From contig CAJTMQ010000030.1 in assembly GCA_910577215.1 (NCBI GenBank), forward strand, positions 1 through 11,518: a stretch of 11,518 nt of DNA, given 5' to 3'. Below the pieces are notes generated by a model. That model was not told the origin of the DNA, searched no databases, and saw only the letters and a list, made by a program, of their open reading frames with translations. The translations under genes were made by a program, and so were the position numbers. Below, piece by piece: positions 6,394 through 11,518 of this stretch. This stretch comes from an uncultured Eubacterium sp. Its GTDB lineage: Bacteria; Bacillota; Clostridia; Oscillospirales; Acutalibacteraceae. Each line of letters opens with the position of its first letter. Positions within the stretch are counted from its first letter, which is position 1.

Positions 6394-7103
6394 TAAATTG
6401 TCCTCCAGTTAGGAATTATTTTTACAGTCCCGTCATTTGGTTTGGAAATCGAAATCGGGTTATTTCCGTTTTTTAACCATAAGTCTTCAAATTTTCCAAA
6501 AGAATTTTGATTTATTAATTGTCCGTTGTCTTCACGATATATAAGCATAAGGTTTGAATCTACAACGGCATTGCCGGAAACATTTACTGTAAATTCATTT
6601 CCGTTAACAGTTAGTTTAAATACTCCATTGCCTGTAAGCTTGTATATAGGTGTAGATGTGTAATACAAATTAATAATCTGAGGAATAATATCAATTTCCC
6701 TTTCGCCTATAGTAAGATAAGTAAAAGGATCACAAGTGCAATTTAAAGTAAAAATACCTATACGATGTGATGTTCTATCAACATCAGACATTTCAATAAT
6801 TTGCGTTTTATAAAAAAAGTTTGCATCATCATTAAATGAAAGCTTACTTTGTTGATGTGAATAAATCCAAGACCTTATTTTTCTTGCGTTGACTGCAAAA
6901 GTCTCAGCTTTATCAGACATAAAATTACACTCTATTTCAAAACTGATTGCTTCAAAAGTATTATCGTCAATTGTTAAAATCCCATTTCTTCCGCTTATGC
7001 TTTTTTGCTCAATTCTTTTTTTCGGTGTTGGGATATTGGGCCTTTGAATTGCATATACACCCAATTCTGAGGCATTTTTATTATTTAATTTAAAATCATA
7101 CAT
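6393..7103 (-). CDS. Distal tail protein (Dit), Sipho_tail family
   Basis: A 236-residue protein beginning MYDFKLNNKNASELGVYAIQ. The N-terminal half has the Dit pattern: RPNIPTPKKR, ISGRNG, DNTFEAISFEIECNF, and a helix with ARKIRSWIYSH that starts the belt domain ring. The C-terminal half is a beta-sandwich (GNGVFKLTVNGNEFTVNVSG) like a galectin/carbohydrate-binding-type accessory domain. Dit forms the hexameric ring joining the tail tube to Tal. The ATG at 7103 is preferred over an in-frame ATG at 7187: it has AAGGGG eight bases ahead and gives the conserved N-terminus, whereas the extension would overlap the tape measure gene heavily. As called, it overlaps the tape measure stop by 8 bases. 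The last base of its stop is shared with the Tal start. Confidence 0.88.
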   Translation of the reverse strand: MYDFKLNNKNASELGVYAIQRPNIPTPKKRIEQKSISGRNGILTIDDNTFEAISFEIECNFMSDKAETFAVNARKIRSWIYSHQQSKLSFNDDANFFYKTQIIEMSDVDRTSHRIGIFTLNCTCDPFTYLTIGEREIDIIPQIINLYYTSTPIYKLTGNGVFKLTVNGNEFTVNVSGNAVVDSNLMLIYREDNGQLINQNSFGKFEDLWLKNGNNPISISKPNDGTVKIIPNWRTI

Positions 7104-9333
7104 TTGCAACACCCCTTGACATTGAATAAGCAGTTTGCTGACTTGTAATATACTTTTGAGTATTATTTGCAATGATTTTGCCATCAAGAATTAAAGGAGC
7201 ATTTAATACTATTTCAGATGTGCCTCCGCCAACATCAAGAATATTTGAATTGTCACCAAAACCAAGTGTAATATTTCCTGCAAGACTGCCTGCTGCTTTT
7301 TTCAATTTACCCTCATTCGCATAAATACCTTTTGTTAATTCATCAATCATATCCGGCATCCAATTCGGAACATCAACAAGAGGCCCTTTATCAGGCACAG
7401 AAAAATGCAAAAAAGAACTTATTGTATTTGCAATTTTTTTGACTGCATTAGTTACTTTCCTAATCATTGACAGTATTCCGTCAATAATATTTTGAATAAA
7501 GTCCTTGCCCCATTCCTTGGCCGATTGTCCCACTTTGGCTAATCCGCCGAATAATGCAGAAATTATTTTTGGTACTGCGGTAAGCAACAAACCAATATAG
7601 TTAATTAACTGCTGTGCAAGAACTGTTAAAATCCTAATTGCTACAGGTATTATTTCTGGAATTAATTTTATTAATGCAGCAACTAAATTAGAAATAATCA
7701 ACGGAACAGCTTCCATAAGCCTTGGCATAGCATCAACAAGTCCTTCTGCTATTGCCAAAATGATTTCTACTGCTGCCATAATCAAATTAGATAATGTATC
7801 CGGTGCAGTAAGAACATCTACTATTTCCAAAATAACGTCTACAATTGTAGGAATTAATTCAGGTATGTATTCGGCAAGTGCCTGAGCTAAATAAACAATT
7901 ATATTTAGTGCTGCTTGCAGCAATTCAGGTAATGCCCCTAAGATGCCATCAACTAACGAGAATAAAATACTTGTTCCGCTTTCAATTATTGATGGAAGTG
8001 AATTTACCAAAGATTCAAGTAACTTTGGAATTAATGTGTTTAAAACCTCTGTTACTATTGGAAGTAATTCGTCAACTTGTTCTATCAAGGAAGTTGCCAT
8101 TGCGGCAATTCCCTCGCCAAGTTTTGCTGCCGATTCTGTACTGCCATTCAATGCTCCTGTCAAACCTTCGCCAATTAGTTCCACACCCGGAACAATGGCA
8201 TTTATCATATCAGCACCAATCAGTTTAAAACCTGTTGAAACGGGTTCAAGTGCACCACCGAGCTTTGCAGTTGCATCTGTCAACTCCGATTGTGCAAGCC
8301 TCGCATCAATAATCGCCCCATTAGTATCACGATAATTTTTAGCAGCATCTGAGTAAAGATTATTTAAAGTGTTTGTTATAAGTGCAGCCCTTTCCTGTTC
8401 GCTACTGCAGGCTTTCAAACTTTCATTGAAATCGTCCTCGGATACTCCGGCCCAGTTAAGAGCATCTGCAAGCGGTCCTGTAACTTGTCCGACTTTAGCA
8501 GTTTCATTTGCTGCTTCAGTCAATCCCTCTATCGGCAAACTATCTCCAAAAGTGCCCCAAACACCAGCACATATATTCGTCCATTTATCTAAATCCTTTT
8601 GATTTGTAGTTAATTTGGCTAAATGGTTTACGGCTTCAACACTTCGGTCCTCCTCGCCAAGCACAGAAAAAAAATGTTTATATGTATCTGTTGCCACTTC
8701 TTGAGAAATTCCTGCAGATTTGAATGCTGTTTCAAGTTTGCCCATGTCTTCTCGGTATTCTCTTGTGCTTTCGGTAATGCTATTAATTGCAGCTACTCCG
8801 CCTGCTGCAGCACCAACCACGCCCGCAACAGCACCCGACGCAAGCTTTAATCCCGTTTTCAATCCACCCGCGACTTTTCCGAGTTTTTCGGTTTTAGTGG
8901 ATGCATTTTCAGCGGAGTTTCCCATTTTGTCAAAAGAATCACTTGTTTCTTTTGCACTGCTTGCCATCTGTTCAATAGCACTGTCATTTCTTTTAATTTG
9001 ATTTTTCAAATTATTCAAATCGGTTTCGGCATTATTTAAAATTCTTTGCCATTTCAGCGTTTGATCTGCATTTTCGCCGTATTCCTTTTTTGAAAATTCA
9101 AGAGCTTTTTTTACCTCTTCAATTTTTTTCTCCTGCTGGTCTATTTCTTTATTGAGAATAGCATTTTGTTTTACAAGTGCTTCTTCACTATCTGCATTGC
9201 CATCAAATTCAGAAGCTGTTTTTTTTAATTCACTTTCAAGTGTTCTTAAATTTTCATTTATCGAATTTAGTTGTTTGCGAAACTCCTTTTCGCCATCAAG
9301 TCCTATTTTCGGGCCTATCGTATAACTCGCCAT
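7096..9333 (-). CDS. Tail tape measure protein
   Basis: A 745-residue protein whose length should set tail length. Residues about 15-125 are a charged coiled coil. Residues 162-187 are a Gly/Ala-rich hydrophobic segment (GAVAGVVGAAAGGVAA). Residues about 190-370 are a tape-measure core with YREDMGKLETAFKSAG and the Trp-rich NICAGVWGTFGD. Residues about 375-600 are a long series of amphipathic and hydrophobic helices with recurring Ile-Pro/Leu-Pro breaks. The C-terminus has HFSVPDKGPLVDVPNW and KGPL-type motifs common in Firmicute tape measures. Part of the hydrophobic region may enter the host membrane during DNA injection. The start has AGAGGTG. It begins right after the TAATAA that ends the GT frameshift product. 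Confidence 0.93.
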   Translation of the reverse strand: MASYTIGPKIGLDGEKEFRKQLNSINENLRTLESELKKTASEFDGNADSEEALVKQNAILNKEIDQQEKKIEEVKKALEFSKKEYGENADQTLKWQRILNNAETDLNNLKNQIKRNDSAIEQMASSAKETSDSFDKMGNSAENASTKTEKLGKVAGGLKTGLKLASGAVAGVVGAAAGGVAAINSITESTREYREDMGKLETAFKSAGISQEVATDTYKHFFSVLGEEDRSVEAVNHLAKLTTNQKDLDKWTNICAGVWGTFGDSLPIEGLTEAANETAKVGQVTGPLADALNWAGVSEDDFNESLKACSSEQERAALITNTLNNLYSDAAKNYRDTNGAIIDARLAQSELTDATAKLGGALEPVSTGFKLIGADMINAIVPGVELIGEGLTGALNGSTESAAKLGEGIAAMATSLIEQVDELLPIVTEVLNTLIPKLLESLVNSLPSIIESGTSILFSLVDGILGALPELLQAALNIIVYLAQALAEYIPELIPTIVDVILEIVDVLTAPDTLSNLIMAAVEIILAIAEGLVDAMPRLMEAVPLIISNLVAALIKLIPEIIPVAIRILTVLAQQLINYIGLLLTAVPKIISALFGGLAKVGQSAKEWGKDFIQNIIDGILSMIRKVTNAVKKIANTISSFLHFSVPDKGPLVDVPNWMPDMIDELTKGIYANEGKLKKAAGSLAGNITLGFGDNSNILDVGGGTSEIVLNAPLILDGKIIANNTQKYITSQQTAYSMSRGVANV

Positions 9334-9336
9334 TTA

Positions 9337-9965
9337 TTAATTCACCTCTTTGGGAAAATATTTTTCTTCATCAAACACCTCTATGGCCAAATCATGTGAA
9401 ATCTGATAAACCGAGATTAGATCATATAGATTTCCTAAAGGCATATGTTCAAATTCTGTTCTTGGAATGTTAAGCATATATCCCCAATACTCAAGCCACA
9501 CAAGGGGGATTGGTTGATTTGTGTGGCGGTTTATTTTTTTGGGTTTTTAAGTTTTGTTTTAATATCACCATTTGCCGAAGATAAACAGTTCATCATTGCA
9601 GAAACAAATTTTTCAATTTCATCATCATTTAATAAATTCAGTATTTCTTCTGAGGATAAACCGCGCCACTTACCATTTTCATCTACAGCACTATTGCTTC
9701 TTATTCGTTCATTTGAAGCGAAACAATTATTGTAAGCAGCTCCCTGTTGAATAAGGATTTCACCAATTAATCCAACGCCATCCATAGCTTCGCCGAACAC
9801 TTCCAGCTTCTCATCATCTGAAAGCGTTTTAATATTCTTATTGCCAATGGCTTTCTGAATCGGCTTTAATGCCTTGTTTATCTCCACCATGCGACGTTTC
9901 GCACCTAAAGAAAAAACAAGTGGGTAGTATAAACCACCCACTTGTGCATAAAAAACTTTTTTCAT
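9337..9965 (-). CDS. Tail assembly chaperone GT, -1 frameshift fusion
   Basis: Reading gene G from 9965 to the A-AAA-AAA heptamer at 9540-9534 and slipping back one base continues in an open frame of 65 more codons (9534-9337), giving a 209-residue fusion. The extension contains LVWLEYWGYMLNIP, then MPLGNLYDLI, typical of the T part of siphovirus GT chaperones, and ends PKEVN before TAATAA. It has no ribosome binding site or sensible start of its own, and it exactly fills the otherwise empty stretch before the tape measure gene. In this family G and GT bind the tape measure and recruit the major tail protein, and the G:GT ratio set by frameshifting matters for tail assembly. The +1 frame closes after 13 codons, so -1 is the only useful shift. 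Confidence 0.88.
9480..9540 (-). promoter_or_regulatory. Programmed -1 ribosomal frameshift signal: slippery A-AAA-AAA with stem-loop/pseudoknot
   Basis: The heptamer A AAA AAA (9540-9534, phased with G codons CCA AAA AAA TAA) is followed by a 6-base spacer TAAACC (9533-9528). A perfect 9-bp stem GCCACACAA (9527-9519) with TTGTGTGGC (9503-9495) follows. Within its 15-base loop, ATCCCC (9510-9505) is complementary to GGGGAT (9485-9480) just downstream, which would make an H-type pseudoknot with a 6-bp second stem and loops of 8, 1 and 9 bases. Spacer and stem lengths match known -1 signals. The heptamer and stem are clear; the pseudoknot is a proposal from base complementarity. Confidence 0.85.
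9531..9965 (-). CDS. Tail assembly chaperone G (unshifted product)
   Basis: A 144-residue protein starting MKKVFYAQVGGLYYPLVFSL and ending KLKNPKK at TAA 9533-9531. It is mostly helical and charged after residue 25, with no membrane segment. Its place between the major tail protein and the tape measure, and the frameshift signal at its end, identify it as the G-type chaperone that coats the tape measure and is absent from the finished tail. The GCGGAGGAAAATTAA stretch ahead of the ATG gives a strong ribosome binding site inside the last codons of the major tail gene, two bases between stop and start. The first codons also carry a terminator-like hairpin (9911-9945). Confidence 0.87.
   Translation of the reverse strand: MKKVFYAQVGGLYYPLVFSLGAKRRMVEINKALKPIQKAIGNKNIKTLSDDEKLEVFGEAMDGVGLIGEILIQQGAAYNNCFASNERIRSNSAVDENGKWRGLSSEEILNLLNDDEIEKFVSAMMNCLSSANGDIKTKLKNPKK
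9911..9945 (-). terminator. Intragenic terminator-like hairpin after the major tail gene (candidate attenuator)
   Basis: On the minus strand ACAAGTGGGT (9945-9936) and ACCCACTTGT (9925-9916) form a perfect 10-bp stem with a 10-base loop, directly followed by TTTTT (9915-9911) and then CTTT. This is the form of an intrinsic terminator, yet it lies in codons 7-18 of tail chaperone G. A partial terminator here would let the major tail protein mRNA exceed that of the genes downstream. It could also be a translation-modulating hairpin or a result of the encoded sequence QVGGLYYPLV. Confidence 0.55.
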
Positions 9966-9967
9966 TT

Positions 9968-10579
9968 TTAATTTTCCTCCGCAGTTTCGCCGCAGCGGAA
10001 TTTTAAATATTCAATTGCATCCGCCTCATTATCAAACCATGCATCTTCCATCCATGGATGTTTGTTTTCATCATCTGCCTGATCGGAACGAAAAACAGTG
10101 GCAGTAATGGATGGTGTTTGCCATTCGATACTTTCGCCCTTTGTGGTTGCCGCATTTTCAGGTAATTTGAATTGTACTTTAGGAAGGAAAACAACACGAA
10201 AAGAGTCCGCATTGTCAATCTGATGCGTTTCGATTATGCCGAATCCAAAGTATGGTGCCTTCGCATCGTCATCATAAACGGTTACATTTACTTTTTTACC
10301 GGCACCATATGAAACTTCTTTTGTTTTAAGTCCAAGAACAAATTTACTTACATTTTCGGTTAAATCATCTGTTCCGAGTGTAAGCTCTCCGCTCTGAAAT
10401 GTGCCGTTGTCATTCTCTTTAATGGCATTATCTGCATAAAGAGGGTTATCATCAGATGTAGTCCAAGAAACGCCATATTCAACTGCTGCACCTGCTACGG
10501 TTGGCTGTGAATATGAAACACTTCCATCGTTATTTTCGTATTTACCTAAGAAAGGTATCGCTAAACCTTTAATTGCCAT
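9968..10579 (-). CDS. Major tail protein (tail tube)
   Basis: A 203-residue acidic, beta-rich protein beginning MAIKGLAIPFLGKYENNDG. It has the motif set of phi13-type major tail proteins of Firmicute siphoviruses: AVEYGVSWTTSDDNPLYADN, FQSGELTLGTDDL, a Lys/Val strand, APYFGFG, and FRVVFLPKVQF toward the C-terminus. It should form the stacked hexameric rings of the tail tube. The ATG at 10579 is chosen because AAGGAG lies seven bases upstream; an in-frame ATG at 10621 would sit inside the preceding gene and add an unrelated 14-residue leader. It starts one base after the stop of the HK97 gp10-like gene and ends with Glu-Glu codons that supply the ribosome binding site for gene G. Confidence 0.9.
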   Translation of the reverse strand: MAIKGLAIPFLGKYENNDGSVSYSQPTVAGAAVEYGVSWTTSDDNPLYADNAIKENDNGTFQSGELTLGTDDLTENVSKFVLGLKTKEVSYGAGKKVNVTVYDDDAKAPYFGFGIIETHQIDNADSFRVVFLPKVQFKLPENAATTKGESIEWQTPSITATVFRSDQADDENKHPWMEDAWFDNEADAIEYLKFRCGETAEEN

Positions 10580-10580
10580 A

Positions 10581-11087
10581 TTATAGCTCCTTTGAAATAT
10601 TTTTATTAAATTCTTCTTCAAGAATTTTGATTGTTTTATTGTAACTTGATTTCACTGTTCTGGTAACAAAGTTATTTTTCCGTAAAAACTTTGTGCCTTT
10701 TTCCAAAGAACGTACAATTAGTACATTGGGAATTCCTCTTGGAAAACTTTTTGTTTTATAACTTCCATAGCCATCAAAACCGATTTTAACATTAATAAAA
10801 CCATTTTTATTTTCAAATGCTGCAATTCCAAAGCCATTAATTATATCTTGTTTTTGAACAGAAGAAATACTATGTGCTTTTTGACCATTGGGCATATATG
10901 GAGGAAGTCCGCTTCCGTCTTTTCTGTCATATGTAGGTAATGCTTGCAATGCATTCATTATTTCCTTGCTCATATACGCAGCACCGTTGTATACGGCAGG
11001 CTTGATACACCCTTCCAATCCTTGATCCAACCTATCGTAACTGTTAATAGTTAGTTTAATTCCTTTTCCAATATCTAAATATGCCAC
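10581..11087 (-). CDS. HK97 gp10-like head-tail/tail completion protein
   Basis: A 168-residue basic protein starting at GTG 11087 (AYLDIGKGIKLTINSYDRL). It has a long N-terminal helix, LPPYMPNGQKAHSI in the middle, VKIGFDGYG followed by FPRGIPNVLIVRSLEKGT, and a basic C-terminal helix with KTIKILEEEFNK. The Gly-Phe-Asp-Gly-Tyr...Gly-x-Pro-Asn...Ser-x-Glu-x-Gly-Thr-x-Phe series is typical of HK97 gp10-family proteins of Clostridia phages, which complete the joint between head and tail. The GTG has GAGGTGG seven bases ahead and shares its G with the TAG of the previous gene (TAGTG), so translation is probably coupled. Confidence 0.8.
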   Translation of the reverse strand: MAYLDIGKGIKLTINSYDRLDQGLEGCIKPAVYNGAAYMSKEIMNALQALPTYDRKDGSGLPPYMPNGQKAHSISSVQKQDIINGFGIAAFENKNGFINVKIGFDGYGSYKTKSFPRGIPNVLIVRSLEKGTKFLRKNNFVTRTVKSSYNKTIKILEEEFNKNISKEL

Positions 11088-11401
11088 TAAATTTCCACCT
11101 CATAATGATAATTGATGAATTGTGAGTTTTCATCATATTCAACATCAGTAAGCTGAAATGATATTCTGTTTGTATTAAAAGCTTTTTCAAGCTTTTTAAT
11201 AAATTCGTAATCAACAGTTTTGAAATACAAATCAATATCAAAACTTATTGAACACTGTAGTTTTTGATTATCTGCTGCAACCTCGCTGCCTTCTCCACTT
11301 TCCTTCCAAACAATATATGGATATTCTGCATTTTTCGCAAAAAAATGAAACACGTTTGAAGTTACAGATAATAAGCAATCAATTATCTTTTGGTATTTCA
11401 A
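11087..11401 (-). CDS. Tail-terminator-like / minor neck protein
   Basis: From a TTG at 11401 this is a 104-residue protein beginning MKYQKIIDCLLSVTSN. It has an N-terminal helix, then YPYIVWKESGEGS, AADNQKL, the beta strands FDIDLYF, a helix EFIKKLEKAF and the closing strands YDENSQFINYHYEVE. This alternating helix and strand pattern with an early Ala-Asp-Asn is what I know from small tail-terminator-like neck proteins ahead of the major tail gene. The start is uncertain: AAAGGA lies 12 bases before the TTG, a little far, while an ATG at 11455 would overlap the upstream gene by 77 bases and add a hydrophobic leader (MKKACVLCEFLL) that looks like out-of-frame translation. With TTG the overlap is 23 bases. 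Confidence 0.62.
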   Translation of the reverse strand: MKYQKIIDCLLSVTSNVFHFFAKNAEYPYIVWKESGEGSEVAADNQKLQCSISFDIDLYFKTVDYEFIKKLEKAFNTNRISFQLTDVEYDENSQFINYHYEVEI

Positions 11402-11518
11402 AACTATGCTCAGTCCTTTCAAGAGAAATTCGCATAACACGCAAGCCTTCTTCATTAACTACCGGCTGCACCATTCTTATATGGAATTGTGAACCATCTT
11501 CAAAAACTGCAATATCAT
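11379..11518 (-). CDS. C-terminal end of an unrecognised head-tail region protein (partial)
   Basis: The minus frame entering at the right edge is open and ends at TGA 11381-11379; 45 residues are visible, starting DIAVFEDGSQFHIRMVQPVV and ending SFEIPKDN. The first in-frame codon begins at base 11516, so the start lies outside the window. The visible part looks like beta strands with MVQPVVNEEGLRVMRISLER. By its position ahead of the neck proteins it may be a head-closure or connector component, but no family motif is visible. Its end overlaps the start of the next gene by 23 bases. Confidence 0.6.
   Translation of the reverse strand, partial: DIAVFEDGSQFHIRMVQPVVNEEGLRVMRISLERTEHSFEIPKDN

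Noticed and set aside
7104..7187. Longer N-terminus for the Dit protein from ATG 7187
   Set aside because: It would lie inside the tape measure gene and adds a leader unlike Dit proteins; ATG 7103 has a better site and a canonical start.
7878..8335. Two overlapping plus-strand frames of 116 and 130 codons opposite the tape measure gene
   Set aside because: They mirror the repetitive helical tape measure coding sequence; Ser/Pro/Ala-rich or Leu/Gln-rich translations are antisense artefacts.
9177..9473. A 98-codon plus-strand frame over the tape measure start and the T extension
   Set aside because: Antisense to two supported coding frames, with no ribosome binding site context or recognisable domain.
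9334..9530. An apparent 197-base intergenic gap between gene G and the tape measure gene
   Set aside because: It is coding in the -1 frame as the T extension of the frameshift product, so it is not a true gap.
10580..10621. Longer N-terminus for the major tail protein from ATG 10621
   Set aside because: The added 14 residues overlap the upstream gene, and the AAGGAG site serves ATG 10579.
1..11518. Diversity-generating retroelement template repeat, reverse transcriptase, CRISPR array, tRNA gene, integrase or attachment repeats
   Set aside because: I looked for each and saw none: no second copy of the 2352-2480 region, no reverse transcriptase motif, no regularly spaced repeats, no cloverleaf and no recombinase frame.

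Overview
This window reads as the late structural and lysis end of a prophage (or temperate phage) of a low-GC Gram-positive bacterium, most likely a Clostridia-type gut Firmicute. The evidence is the AT-rich sequence, strong AGGAGG-type ribosome binding sites before nearly every gene, and protein families typical of Firmicute siphoviruses: HK97 gp10-like, major tail protein, GT tail assembly chaperones, tape measure, Dit, Tal, BppU, XkdX, XhlA, holin and endolysin. Assignments come from reading the translations by eye; no database search was run.

Layout. From about 560 to the right edge everything is on the minus strand and is transcribed right to left, tightly packed with overlaps or gaps of a few bases. 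In transcription order: the end of an unrecognised gene at the right edge (11518-11379), a small tail-terminator-like protein (11401-11087), an HK97 gp10-like protein (11087-10581), the major tail protein (10579-9968), tail assembly chaperone G (9965-9531) with its -1 frameshift extension GT (to 9337), the tape measure protein (9333-7096), distal tail protein Dit (7103-6393), a Tal-like protein ending in a self-cleaving S74 chaperone domain (6393-4102), a BppU-like baseplate or receptor-binding protein with a C-type-lectin-like C-terminus (4130-2352), an 87-residue conserved prophage protein (2339-2076), a 36-residue XkdX-like protein (2071-1961), an XhlA-like membrane protein (1959-1651), a holin (1632-1414) and an M23-peptidase endolysin (1411-560). 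A bidirectional terminator hairpin (499-536) closes the operon.

Left of that terminator, on the plus strand and convergent with the phage operon, are up to three very small genes: an uncertain basic peptide (8-154), a 52-residue membrane protein (164-322) and a 56-residue XRE-type DNA-binding protein (323-493). They may be phage regulatory or accessory genes, or the flanking host chromosome.

The genes build a contractionless tail. The connector and terminator proteins close the neck, the major tail protein polymerises around the tape measure with help from G and GT, and Dit, Tal and the BppU-like protein form the tip that binds the cell. The holin, XhlA-like protein and endolysin then open the host.

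Two RNA-level signals stand out. One is an A-AAA-AAA slippery heptamer at the end of G, followed six bases later by a 9-bp stem that can fold into an H-type pseudoknot. The other is a perfect 10-bp hairpin plus U-tract inside the start of G, just after the major tail gene, which looks like an internal attenuator. The receptor-binding protein resembles the targets of diversity-generating retroelements, but no reverse transcriptase or template repeat is seen here.
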